From Streptomyces venezuelae (lineage in GTDB: Bacteria > Actinomycetota > Actinomycetes > Streptomycetales > Streptomycetaceae), in NCBI RefSeq assembly GCF_008642275.1, contig NZ_CP029189.1, positions 6,554,001-6,618,000 of the forward strand: a stretch of DNA of 64,000 bases, read 5' to 3'. Below the pieces are notes generated by a model. It ran no database searches, was not told where the DNA came from, and was given only the letters and a program-made list of their open reading frames with translations. How positions within the stretch are numbered: position 1 is the first letter of the stretch; every line of letters starts with the position of its first letter. Below are positions 1-7,897 of the stretch, in pieces. The position numbers and the translations under genes were made by a program.

Positions 1-224
1 CGCAGACCGTTCGCTACCGCATGCGTCAGCTGGAGAAGCTCTTCGGAACCGGCCTGCGGGACCCCCGTACCCGCTTCGAGCTGGAGATGGCTCTGCGCAG
101 CCGCCGGCTGATGGCCCAGGTCCGGCGCCAGCACTCCCGGGTGGGCCGCAGGGCCGCCCGCGTGATCCAGGCCGACTTCACCCCCGTCGTCGTCGGACGC
201 ATGGCTCGCGTCAACGGCCTCTGA
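1..224 (+). CDS. PucR-family regulator, C-terminal fragment
   Basis: The reading frame is open from the left edge (first full codon at base 3) and stops at 222-224. The visible part carries QTVRYRMRQLEKLFG, the recognition helix of the PucR C-terminal helix-turn-helix (HTH_30), followed by a basic tail ending in VARMNGL-like residues. In this family the N-terminus is a sensory or GGDEF-like domain, which lies outside the window, so the effector and targets cannot be judged. A strong terminator follows directly. The family call is firm; which PucR paralogue it is remains unknown. Confidence 0.85.
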   Translation, partial: QTVRYRMRQLEKLFGTGLRDPRTRFELEMALRSRRLMAQVRRQHSRVGRRAARVIQADFTPVVVGRMARVNGL

Positions 225-232
225 GCCTCGAA

Positions 233-273
233 CAGCCCGGCCCGGCCCCGTATCACGGGGCCGGGCCGGGCTG
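233..273 (+). terminator. Intrinsic-type hairpin after the PucR fragment
   Basis: A perfect 18-bp stem (233-250 with 256-273) closes a 5-base loop, tatca. It begins 8 bases after the stop codon. It lacks a long T-run, as is common for actinobacterial terminators. Confidence 0.85.
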
Positions 274-280
274 CTTCGTG

Positions 281-600
281 TGGATGCGTCTGTCACGGGA
301 GCGTCGTGTCCTGTCCGCGCCGCGAGGCCGGGCGCTGCGTCGTGCGGTACGCCGTGGGGACGGGGCCGTGTGGTGCGGTGGGCCGCCGTGGGTACGGGCG
401 CCGTGCCGTGGGCCGTGGGTACGGGCGCTGCGTCGTGCGGTGCGTCCCGGGTACGGGCCCTGCGTCGTGCGGTGCGTCCCGGGTACGGGCGCCGTGCCGT
501 GCGGTGTGCCGTGGGCTACGTCGGGGGACGGGCCGGGGGAGACGCCGTGCGGCCGGCGGCGTGCCGTGGGGCACGCCGTCCGGCCGGTCTCGGGTCATGC
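281..600. repeat. Repetitive GC-rich intergenic stretch
   Basis: No convincing gene is seen here. The stretch is built from variants of gtgccgtgcg and gggtacgggc. One 31-bp unit occurs twice exactly with a 32-bp period (428-458 and 460-490), and a 15-bp unit, ccgtgggtacgggcg, recurs at 386-400 and 413-427. It lies between two convergent transcripts. The copies are too few and too irregular for CRISPR. Confidence 0.6.
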
Positions 601-674
601 GTACGCCGCCGGGACTCGGCGGCGGCGTACACATACGTACGGTGTGGGCCCGAAGTCGGCTTCGGGCCCACACC
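601..674 (-). terminator. Tandem hairpins after the DUF1996 gene
   Basis: Reading leftward from the DUF1996 stop, a perfect 15-bp stem (641-655 with 660-674, 4-base loop) is followed by a second stem of 10 bp (601-610 with 621-630). Together they look like a double terminator for the leftward DUF4142-DUF1996 operon. Confidence 0.8.
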
Positions 675-752
675 TTCCCGGGCCGGACGCCGGGGTGGGG
701 GGGGTGAGGGGCGTCCGGCCCGGGAGCGGAGGGAGAGCCCCCGCTGCGGGGG

Positions 753-2126
753 TCAGCGGCAGTTCTGTCCGTTGTTGATGCAGTTCACGGCCTTGTTCAT
801 CAGGCCGTTCGACATCACGTTGATGAAGTCGCCGTGGTCGGTCACCGGCTTGTGGAGCTGCTCGGGGAAGCTGTCCACGGCGAACCGGGCACCCGGTGCC
901 ACCCCGTAGGTGAGGCGCATCACCAGCTGCGGCATGGCCTTGAAGCCGTTCGGGCAGCGGCCGTTCTTGTCCGCGAAGGCCACGTGCGTGCGGTGGTTGG
1001 CGCTGTCGACGTTCTTGCCGTCAAAGCAGCTCTGGAAGTTGAAGGTGCGCACCACGTCACTGCCCTTCGGGCAGACCGGGTACTTGTCCTTCAGCTGACG
1101 GTTCTCGAATCCCGTGCAGCTCCACGAGGCGTTGGCGTTGGCGTTGCCGTTGGTGAAGGCCTTGGCGTCACCGGTGATGACACGCATGAAGCGGGGCATC
1201 GCCGTGACCTTGCCGGCGGGGCTGCCCTTGAAGGTGAGCGACACCTGCTTCGGCTTGAGGATGGTGCCGACGTTGCCGTCCTGGCCGCCGCCGGGGGCCT
1301 TCGCGTCCTTCTCCACCTTGCCGTCGCGCAACCGCAGCACGGGCCAGTAGTACGTGGACTGGTCCCCGTTGGTGCAGGTGGTGCCGGACGCGGCGAGGCT
1401 GCCGTTCGTGGAGAAGGCGTCGGCGGTCAGGTTGCCGACGTAGTCGTGCATGTGGTGGGCGCCGTTGGAGACGCCGGGGGCGACGATCACGTTGTCGGGG
1501 TTGAAGTGGCCGTTCTCGTTGCGGCCGCACTGCGAGGTGAAGGAGCCCCGCGAGGCGTTCCCCGCCTGCTGGGGATTGCGGACGTTCGGCTTGACCTTGG
1601 TGATGTTGACGAAGTCGTTCTTCGACGGACCGCCCTTCTGTGCGGCTGCCTGGGCGGCCGCACCCTGCTCGCCCTTGCTCGCGGCGTCCACCTTGGCGTC
1701 GGCCGCCTCCGCGGCGGGTGCGTCCTTCATCGTGCACGTGCTCAACGACTTGATGTCCGCGGGAGCCTGGCCCGCCCGGCCCATCGCGTCGCTCATGCCC
1801 TTGATGGTCTGGTCGCGCTTCTGCTTCAGGTCGCCGAGGAGGGCCTTGCCCTTCGCCTGGCCGGCCGCGAGCTTCTTGTACGCGTCGGCCACCTGGTCGT
1901 CCAGTTTGGCGAGGTTCGCGTCGACCTCGGGTTTGGCCTGTTCGGGGACCGCGGTGAGTTTCTCTCCCACGTCGGGGCAGTCGATCGTCTGTATCGCCCG
2001 GTCGTTCTGACCGGCGGACGCGTTCCCGGCGATGACGGCGACCCCGCCGCCGCCCAGGACGAGCGCGGAGACCACGCCTAGGACCTTGTTCGACACCCGT
2101 GAGCGTTTGTGGCCCTTTTTACTCAT
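753..2126 (-). CDS. Secreted DUF1996-domain protein
   Basis: The protein has 457 residues. A basic N-terminus (MSKKGHKRSR) and a hydrophobic stretch ending in NASAG form a signal peptide of about 38 residues, so it is exported. Residues about 50-160 are a charged, helix-prone, Ala/Lys-rich linker. From about residue 175 to the end lies a DUF1996 domain with the family-type segment GAHHMHDYVGN and several Cys residues likely to form disulfides. DUF1996 occurs in secreted actinobacterial and fungal proteins and has no established activity. The gene starts 9 bases after the DUF4142 stop, so the two are probably one operon. Confidence 0.85.
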   Translation of the reverse strand: MSKKGHKRSRVSNKVLGVVSALVLGGGGVAVIAGNASAGQNDRAIQTIDCPDVGEKLTAVPEQAKPEVDANLAKLDDQVADAYKKLAAGQAKGKALLGDLKQKRDQTIKGMSDAMGRAGQAPADIKSLSTCTMKDAPAAEAADAKVDAASKGEQGAAAQAAAQKGGPSKNDFVNITKVKPNVRNPQQAGNASRGSFTSQCGRNENGHFNPDNVIVAPGVSNGAHHMHDYVGNLTADAFSTNGSLAASGTTCTNGDQSTYYWPVLRLRDGKVEKDAKAPGGGQDGNVGTILKPKQVSLTFKGSPAGKVTAMPRFMRVITGDAKAFTNGNANANASWSCTGFENRQLKDKYPVCPKGSDVVRTFNFQSCFDGKNVDSANHRTHVAFADKNGRCPNGFKAMPQLVMRLTYGVAPGARFAVDSFPEQLHKPVTDHGDFINVMSNGLMNKAVNCINNGQNCR

Positions 2127-2135
2127 GCGATCACT

Positions 2136-2816
2136 TCACTTCGTCGGTTGGGCATTGTTGGAAAGCGCGTCGAAGTCGACGAGGCCGGTGTCTTCGAGGA
2201 CCGTGATGTGGTCCAGGACCGTGGTGTTGGCGGACGTGGCGAGGGCCCGGACCATCGAGTTCTTGGTCTGTGCCCGAATTCCGGCCAGCAGGGCGAACAC
2301 CTTTCCGTGCGCCGCGCGCAGCAGCTGCACGAACAGCCGCTCGTATTCCTCTCCGCGTGCGCGGTTCATCTGGCCCAGCCAGTCCTGCTGCTGTGCGGAG
2401 GGCTGGTTGGGCAGATCGACACCGAGGGCCTGGCCGACCTGGATGACCTGTCGGTCCAGCTCGGTGTGACCGTCGATCAGGTGCTGGCCGGCCGTCTTGA
2501 TCGCGGGCTTCGACCCGCGTTGCTGGGCCTGGCGGCCCGCGGGCAGCTCCCAGAGTCCGGCGAGCCGGACCTTGCGGACGAAGTCCCGGTCCGCGGCGGT
2601 CAGCGGCCCGTAGGCCGTGCTCAACGTTCCGCCGCCGTCGTCGTCGCCCGCAGCCGGCCCCGCCACGGCGGCGGCGGGCCGACTGCCGAAACTGTCCACG
2701 GGGATCAGAAGCGCGATCAAGGTGAGGGCAAGGGCGGTGATGACCAGGCCGCTTCCGATCGTGTATCGCGTGGCCACCGACAAACTGCTGATGGATCTCC
2801 GCCGCAATGACGGCAC
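2136..2816 (-). CDS. Membrane-anchored DUF4142 protein
   Basis: The protein has 226 residues from the GTG at 2816, chosen because GAGGAGG sits just upstream; a longer reading from 2834 lacks such a site. An N-terminal basic patch and a transmembrane helix (about 17-40, TIGSGLVITALALTLIALLI) anchor it. After a Gly/Asp-rich linker the rest is a helical DUF4142 domain (about 70-215) with paired helices and few Cys, a ferritin-like fold in family terms. DUF4142 proteins are exported or anchored proteins of unknown function. It is the first gene of the operon with the secreted DUF1996 protein. Confidence 0.85.
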   Translation of the reverse strand: MPSLRRRSISSLSVATRYTIGSGLVITALALTLIALLIPVDSFGSRPAAAVAGPAAGDDDGGGTLSTAYGPLTAADRDFVRKVRLAGLWELPAGRQAQQRGSKPAIKTAGQHLIDGHTELDRQVIQVGQALGVDLPNQPSAQQQDWLGQMNRARGEEYERLFVQLLRAAHGKVFALLAGIRAQTKNSMVRALATSANTTVLDHITVLEDTGLVDFDALSNNAQPTK

Positions 2817-3398
2817 TGTGCCTCCTCGCTCCAAGGGCCGGGAGGGGGTGGCGGGGCAGGAGGGGCCGCACGAAGTGTGCGGAGCGCACCCGCATTCCCG
2901 GGGTGTGACGGGACGCTAGTGCCGGGCACGGCGACGAGGTCGTAGGACATCACCATCGGACAAACATCCTGGCGTCCTCGCGGAAGGCTGATATCTTGCG
3001 GCGCGCCCGGACGTTCGGCCGAGCGGTGCCGCCGTACCCCGTCATGCCCAAGTGCCGTACGGCCCTGCCCGCGTGCCGCCGGCCCGGTACGGGCCCGCAC
3101 CGGGCGTCAGAGGCCGCCACGAGGCGGTCGAAGGCCAGACCGCCGCTCGCACGGTCGGGCCCACTCCGGGCAGCTCGGCCGGGCGGAGCCGGTGCCGTGC
3201 CGCCGCACTGCCCTGCGGCCGCTCGCCGTACCACCGCGCGTAAGGGGCATCGCCGGTGCCGGGCCCCGTACGCGCGGAGCCGGTACGGAAGCCGTCCGTC
3301 CCCGTGCCGCCCGGCGACGGCGGCGATACGGAGGTCCGACGCGGGAGAGCCGGGGCGCACACGCCGCCCGCAGCCCTCCCGCCGGTCCGGCCGCAGGA
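2817..3398. other. 582-bp intergenic region, no gene recognised
   Basis: This holds the promoter side of the DUF4142 operon and the 3' end of the sigma-factor gene. Short frames exist on both strands but show Arg/Pro/Gly-rich, low-complexity translations without family features. From about 3040 the DNA again uses gtgccgtacgg and ggtacgggc words like those at 281-600, so similar repetitive DNA flanks the DUF4142-DUF1996 operon on both sides. Confidence 0.5.
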
Positions 3399-4088
3399 TC
3401 AGGCGAGCGCCGCTGCCGCCGTGAGCATCCGCTCTCCGGTCCGGTCCTGCCGCGGCGCCGGGGGCTCCGGTGCCGGCTCGGCCGTGCGGGTGTCCGTCAG
3501 GAGGGCGATCAGAGAAGTACGGGCACGGGCGACACGGGAGCGGACCGTACCGATCGGGCAGCCGGCGGCCGTGGCCGCCTCGGCGTAGGACAGACCCAGC
3601 AACTGGGTCAGGACCAGGGCCTCCCGGCGCTCGGACGGGATCAGAGCGAGCAGTTCCGCCAGGGCGATGCCGTCCTCGAAGCCCGGCACGTCGTACGGCT
3701 GGGTCTGCTCGGCGGCCGTCTGCCAGTCGCAGCGGTCCGAGAGTCTGGGTCGGGCGGCCGCGTGGCGCAGGCTGTCCACGACCGTGCGGCGGGCTATGGA
3801 CAGCAGCCAGGTGCGCGCGGAGGAACGGCCCTCGAACCGGTGCAGGCTCGCCAGCGCGCGGAGGAAGACGTCCTGGGTGAGGTCGTCGGCCGCCTGGGTG
3901 TCGGCGCTGAGGTAGGCGACGTAGCGCCAGACGTCGCGGTGGAGCGCGCGCACGAACCGGTCGGTCTTCACGGGATCGCCGTCGCGGGCGTCCAGCGCCA
4001 GCCGGGTCACCGCCGCGTCCGAGTCGGGGGTGCGCCGGGCCGGCCGGTCGCCGGCGGTACGGGAAGGGGTCGTCAGGGCAGCAGTCAT
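3399..4088 (-). CDS. ECF RNA polymerase sigma factor
   Basis: The protein has 229 residues from the ATG at 4088, which is 10 bases after AAGGA; a GTG at 4094 is too close to that site. Sigma-70 region 2 is clear (about 45-115: DDLTQDVFLRAL, RTWLLSIARR) and region 4 follows (about 145-200: IPSERREALVLTQLLGLSYAEAA, with TVRSRVARAR as recognition helix). It directs RNA polymerase to a private promoter set. The upstream gene on the same strand encodes a Met/His-rich membrane protein, a pairing that in Streptomyces often goes with copper or extracytoplasmic stress; that role is inferred. No typical ZAS anti-sigma factor is adjacent. Confidence 0.88.
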   Translation of the reverse strand: MTAALTTPSRTAGDRPARRTPDSDAAVTRLALDARDGDPVKTDRFVRALHRDVWRYVAYLSADTQAADDLTQDVFLRALASLHRFEGRSSARTWLLSIARRTVVDSLRHAAARPRLSDRCDWQTAAEQTQPYDVPGFEDGIALAELLALIPSERREALVLTQLLGLSYAEAATAAGCPIGTVRSRVARARTSLIALLTDTRTAEPAPEPPAPRQDRTGERMLTAAAALA

Positions 4089-4236
4089 CGCCACAAGGTC
4101 CTTACGGGCAAAGGGAGTCCGGCGCCACGAACGTCGGGGCCGGTGAGGGGTGCGGCCTGCCGGAGGGCACGACCGAGGCCCGAGGCGCGGCGTGCGGTGC
4201 GAGAGAGGTCGCGGACGCGGCTCGGGGAACCAGCTG

Positions 4237-4983
4237 TCAGAGGACAGCGGTTCCCGCCGGCGGGCCCCGTGAGGTGATGGCGTGGACGAGGAACAGCCGG
4301 CGCGGCGCGCGGTGCCGGCGCCGGCGCCGGATCCGGATGGGCGGCCGGTGCGCCGGCACCGTCGTACGGAGCAGCAGGCGCAGCGGAATCCAGAGGCGTC
4401 CGGCGACCGCGCGCACCACCCGGAAGGCGGCCCGCTCGCCGTGGGCGAGCCACAGCCCGCACAGCACGGCGGCCAGCAGGTGCGCCGCGGTCATGCCGAC
4501 CGGAGACATGGCGGCCGCCTCGTGCACACCACCGGGCAGCGGCCCACCGGTCGCGGTGGTCATGGCGGACGCGACGTCGGCCGTGCCGTGCATGGCGTGG
4601 TGCAGATGAGCACCGGCTTCCGGCGTTCCGGCGCCGGACGGCCGCGGCATCCCCGCCATCGATGGCATCGCCGCCATCGAGGACATCAGCGGCATCCGCC
4701 CGGATCCGGACGGCGTGGCCGCCCCGGCAAGGGACTGGGCCATGGAAAAACCGGCGTGCAGCACCGTCTGGACGGCGACGGCGGCCGCCGTCACGGCGAA
4801 CAGGCCGCGTTCGCGGCCCGCGAGCGCCCAAGCGGTCGCCGCCGTGCCGGGGAACGCGACGGATAGGGCCCACCAGGGCACCGCCACACCCGACATGAGC
4901 AGGTGTCCGGTCGCAGCGAGCAGCACGCAGAGGGCTGCGAACATCGCAGCCCGTAGGGCGCGTAAACAGCGGACCGGGTTCAT
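4237..4983 (-). CDS. Met/His-rich multi-spanning membrane protein
   Basis: The protein has 248 residues from the ATG at 4983, preceded by AAGGA; longer readings lack a site. Four to five hydrophobic helices are visible (about 10-30, 33-52, 57-75, 163-185). Between helices 3 and 4 is a loop dense in Met with His (SSMAAMPSMAGMPRPS, HLHHAMHG), the kind of sequence that binds copper in cuproproteins. The C-terminus is strongly basic. It lies 148 bp upstream of the ECF sigma gene on the same strand. A role in metal sensing or handling is suggested by composition and context only. No named family was recognised with confidence. Confidence 0.7.
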   Translation of the reverse strand: MNPVRCLRALRAAMFAALCVLLAATGHLLMSGVAVPWWALSVAFPGTAATAWALAGRERGLFAVTAAAVAVQTVLHAGFSMAQSLAGAATPSGSGRMPLMSSMAAMPSMAGMPRPSGAGTPEAGAHLHHAMHGTADVASAMTTATGGPLPGGVHEAAAMSPVGMTAAHLLAAVLCGLWLAHGERAAFRVVRAVAGRLWIPLRLLLRTTVPAHRPPIRIRRRRRHRAPRRLFLVHAITSRGPPAGTAVL

Positions 4984-5059
4984 GAAGGGCTCATCCTTGC
5001 ACCGGCCTCCCGAGCCGCACATCAGGGTGCGCACTTCCGGACAAGTTCCCGCGTCCCGG

Positions 5060-5073
5060 CCGGTCATGACCGG
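5060..5073. promoter_or_regulatory. 14-bp palindrome in a divergent promoter region
   Basis: ccggtcatgaccgg is a perfect palindrome in the 204-bp region between the leftward membrane-protein gene and the rightward MFS gene. Its position suits an operator for either. The regulator is unknown. Confidence 0.4.
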
Positions 5074-5187
5074 TACGCCCGCCTCGTGTGGTGCAGGGCA
5101 CAGCGGAGCGGGGGAACCTGCCCGCCGCTCCAACCGACTGCCTACCCGCTCGGTCGGAGAGTTCAACGTCCTGGGAAGGGAGACTTC

Positions 5188-6417
5188 GTGACGGCGGAGG
5201 GCACGGGGGAGGGGACGGCGGGGGGCCCGGCGATCACGGCGCCGGCGGACAAGGACCGTGCACCGGGGCGGCAGTTGACCGTGCTGCTGACGTGCGCCAT
5301 GGCGTTCTCGATGCTCCAGCTGTTCCTCCTCGGCGCGCTCGGCCCGCGCCTGGTGACCGAACTGGACGTCTCCCCGGCCGTACTGGGGCTGACGACCACG
5401 ATCGGCTTCGGGACCGCCGCCGTGCTGTCCCCGGCGGGCGGCCGGATCGTGGACCGGATCGGCCCCCGGCGCTCACTGGTGATCCTGCTGCTCGTCTCCG
5501 CGGGCGCCCTCGCCCTGATCGGCGCCGCTCCCGGCGCCGGCCTGCTGCTCGGCGCCGTCGCACTGGGCGGCGTACCCCAGGCGCTGGCCAACCCGGCGAC
5601 CAACAAGGCCGTGCTGCGCGCCGTCCCGGCCGAGCGGCGGGGCGCGGTGACCGGGCTCAAGCAGTCCGGGGTCCAGCTCGGCGCCTTCGCCGCCGGACTG
5701 CCGCTCGCCCTGCTCGCGGGCGGCATCGGCTGGCGGGGTGCGGTCTGGACCGGGGCCGGCGCCGCCCTGCTCGCCGGGGTGTGGGCCCTGCGCGTCCTGC
5801 CCGCCGATCCCGCGGCGCCGCCCGCGGGGACCCGGACGCCGCTCGTACCGCGGGGGATGGTGGCCTGGCTCGCCGTCTTCTCGCTGTTCCTCGGTGCCGG
5901 CATCGCCTCGGTCAACACCTACCTCGCCCTGTTCGGCGCGCAGCGCCTGGGCATGGGCCCGACGACGGCGGCCGCACTGGTCGCCGTACTGGGCGTGGCG
6001 GGGATCGCGGGCCGCGTCGGATGGTCGAAGGCCGCCCGGCCCGGTCGGGCCGAGTGGCTCCCGGGCTGGCTGGCCTGCGGGGCGCTGGCCGCGGCGGTCC
6101 TGCTGGCGGGCGCTCTGGCGGCGGGGCCGCTGGTGTGGGCCGGTGCGATCGCCGTCGGCGTCTTCGCCGTCTCCGGCAACGCCGTCTCGATGGTGCTGGT
6201 CATGCAGCGGGCCGCCCCCGGGCGCGCCGGTCAGGACTCGGCGCTGGTCGCGGCCGGGTTCTTCGGCGGATTCGCGGTGGGACCGCCCCTGTTCGGACTG
6301 CTCGCGCAGAGCGGACGGTACGGGCCGGGCTGGCTGCTGGTGGCGGCGGAGTTCGCGGCGGCGGGCGCCGTCGCGTTCCTGTGGGCCGTACGGGACCGGC
6401 GCGGGGACGCGGCATGA
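5188..6417 (+). CDS. MFS transporter
   Basis: The protein has 409 residues from the GTG at 5188, which follows GGGAAGGGAGA; the frame runs further upstream but without hydrophobic or family sequence. Twelve hydrophobic helices are visible, with the MFS loop 2-3 signature GGRIVDRIGPRRS after helix 2 and a GLKQSGVQLGAF segment in helix 5 like that of small-solute/sugar MFS carriers. The last codons overlap the next gene (ATGA), which encodes a GH88-like hydrolase, so the pair probably imports and degrades an oligosaccharide or glycoside. The substrate cannot be read from sequence. Confidence 0.88.
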   Translation: MTAEGTGEGTAGGPAITAPADKDRAPGRQLTVLLTCAMAFSMLQLFLLGALGPRLVTELDVSPAVLGLTTTIGFGTAAVLSPAGGRIVDRIGPRRSLVILLLVSAGALALIGAAPGAGLLLGAVALGGVPQALANPATNKAVLRAVPAERRGAVTGLKQSGVQLGAFAAGLPLALLAGGIGWRGAVWTGAGAALLAGVWALRVLPADPAAPPAGTRTPLVPRGMVAWLAVFSLFLGAGIASVNTYLALFGAQRLGMGPTTAAALVAVLGVAGIAGRVGWSKAARPGRAEWLPGWLACGALAAAVLLAGALAAGPLVWAGAIAVGVFAVSGNAVSMVLVMQRAAPGRAGQDSALVAAGFFGGFAVGPPLFGLLAQSGRYGPGWLLVAAEFAAAGAVAFLWAVRDRRGDAA

Positions 6418-7511
6418 GCGCAGGCGCCACCGGGCCGGGCCCCGCCCTCGCCTCCGTCATGGCACGGGTGGCGGTCACCGCCGAGGCGGTCGGCCCCCGC
6501 TTCCCGCTCTACGCGGAGCCGGACGACGGACGGTGGACGACCACCGGCCGCGGCTCCTGGACCGGCGGGTTCTGGGCCGGGCTGCTCTGGCTGCGGGCCC
6601 GGTACACCGGCGCCGCGGCCGACCGCCGCGCCGCCGCCGAGTGCACCGCCCGGCTCGCACCCTGGGCGGGCGCCGACACCGCCACCCGCGGCCTGATCCT
6701 CTGGTACGGGACCGCTCCGGCCGGGGACCACGAGGCGGCCGCAGAGCTCCAGGACCACGGGGCCCGGGCCGTGCTGTCGGCCTACGACCGCGAACTCGGG
6801 CTCGTGCCCTGGGGAGACGCGCTCGGCGGGCCCCGCATGCTGGCCCGCGTGGACGGGGTGCCGGGGACGGTGCCCCTGCTGGCCGGGGCCGGACCGCAGG
6901 GCGCGGCCGCGGCGGTCGCCCACCTCCACCGCCACCTCGATCTCTGTCTCGGCGTGCGCCGGGACCGGGACCTCGCTCTGCGCCCCGCCCTGCGCTTCGA
7001 CGCGGTCGCGGGCTGGCAGCCCTGCGCGGACCCGCCGCCGGGCTGGAGCCGGGGCCGGGCCTGGCTGCTGCTGGCGGTGGCCGACGCCCTGCTGCGCCCG
7101 GAGCTGGTGATGCCCGGGTGGCCGTCCCGGCTCGCCGAGGTGGCCGAACTCCTGCTTCCGGAAGCCGAGTTCGCGGCGGGCGGGCTCGTTCCGGCAGCCG
7201 ACGCCGCCCGGCCGGACGGGCCGCTCGACACCTCGGCCGCCGCGATCACCGCGGTCGCCCTGCTGAAACTCGCCCGTGTACCCGGCCCCCGGTCGGCCGG
7301 GTACGCGTACCGGGCCGAAGCGGTCCTGCGCCGCCTCGCGGAGCACCACCTCAGCGGCCCGGCCTCCGGACGCCCGCCCGGGATGCTGCTGGACGGCTGC
7401 TACGACGCCGGGAAGGAGCTGGCCGTCCGGCACGAGCTCGTCTGGGGCGACTTCTTCCTCGCGCTCGGCCTCGCCGCCCTGCACGGGATCGTCGACATCA
7501 CCCGCGTCTGA
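6414..7511 (+). CDS. Glycoside hydrolase family 88-like protein
   Basis: The protein has 365 residues, with the ATG overlapping the transporter stop. The GH88 (unsaturated glucuronyl hydrolase) alpha/alpha-barrel pattern is recognisable: GSWTGGFWAGLLWL near residue 40, RVDGVPGTVPLL near residue 145 whose Asp matches the conserved catalytic-region Asp of the family, DTSAAAITAVALL near 270, and LVWGDFFLALGLA close to the C-terminus. GH88 enzymes hydrate delta-4,5-unsaturated uronic acid residues released by polysaccharide lyases. No signal peptide is present, so action in the cytoplasm on transported products fits the coupled MFS gene. Confidence 0.8.
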   Translation: MSAGATGPGPALASVMARVAVTAEAVGPRFPLYAEPDDGRWTTTGRGSWTGGFWAGLLWLRARYTGAAADRRAAAECTARLAPWAGADTATRGLILWYGTAPAGDHEAAAELQDHGARAVLSAYDRELGLVPWGDALGGPRMLARVDGVPGTVPLLAGAGPQGAAAAVAHLHRHLDLCLGVRRDRDLALRPALRFDAVAGWQPCADPPPGWSRGRAWLLLAVADALLRPELVMPGWPSRLAEVAELLLPEAEFAAGGLVPAADAARPDGPLDTSAAAITAVALLKLARVPGPRSAGYAYRAEAVLRRLAEHHLSGPASGRPPGMLLDGCYDAGKELAVRHELVWGDFFLALGLAALHGIVDITRV

Positions 7512-7531
7512 GCCGTCTCCTCCGGAACCTG

Positions 7532-7554
7532 CCGGGCCGAAGCAGACGGCCCGG
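7532..7554. terminator. Hairpin between convergent genes
   Basis: An 8-bp GC stem (7532-7539 with 7547-7554, 7-base loop) starts 20 bases after the hydrolase stop and precedes the convergent gene end at 7570. Confidence 0.5.
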
Positions 7555-7569
7555 GCCGGGAACCAGGAG

Positions 7570-7818
7570 TCACGGACGCGGATCCCGCTGAAGGCGCCGC
7601 GCTCCGGGCCCGCAACGCGTGGACCAGGAACCGGCCGGCGACGACCGCTGTCCGTCCGCTCGCAGGACGACGAGCCCGGCGCGGTCGAAGGAGATGCGGT
7701 CACCGGCGGCCAGGAAGAGCGGGCGGGCCAGCTCGAAGGCATGACCGTCGTCGGTCTCCAGGTCCTTCACCAGCACCAACCGTGAGGTCGGCGTGGTCCC
7801 GTCAGCTGTCAGGCGCAT
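7570..7818 (-). CDS. Small hypothetical protein (82 aa)
   Basis: The frame has good actinobacterial codon use with mostly G/C third positions. Residues about 10-55 look like a small beta-rich domain (RLVLVKDLETDDG, GDRISFDRAGLVVLRADG); the C-terminal 25 residues are basic and low-complexity. The upstream ribosome binding site is weak. No family was recognised. It may be a small standalone gene. Confidence 0.5.
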   Translation of the reverse strand: MRLTADGTTPTSRLVLVKDLETDDGHAFELARPLFLAAGDRISFDRAGLVVLRADGQRSSPAGSWSTRCGPGARRLQRDPRP

Positions 7819-7897
7819 GCTGTCATCGTTCCACAGTCCCTGGGGCCACCTCGACCCGGTTCAGCGGCCGGACACCTCTGAACGGGCCCCCGGCCGG

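Noticed and set aside
428..490. Two 31-bp repeats considered as CRISPR
   Set aside because: Only two copies, one base between them, no spacers and no cas genes.
834..2081. 415-codon rightward frame opposite the DUF1996 gene
   Set aside because: It is the antisense shadow of a clear secreted protein gene; its translation is Val/Leu/Gly-rich without domain features.
3042..3362. Short frames on both strands in the 2.8-3.4 kb intergenic region
   Set aside because: All are Arg/Pro/Gly-rich with poor starts; no conserved feature is recognisable.
5738..7591. 617-codon frame across the MFS and GH88 genes
   Set aside because: Arg/Pro/Gly-rich translation in another frame of two convincing genes.
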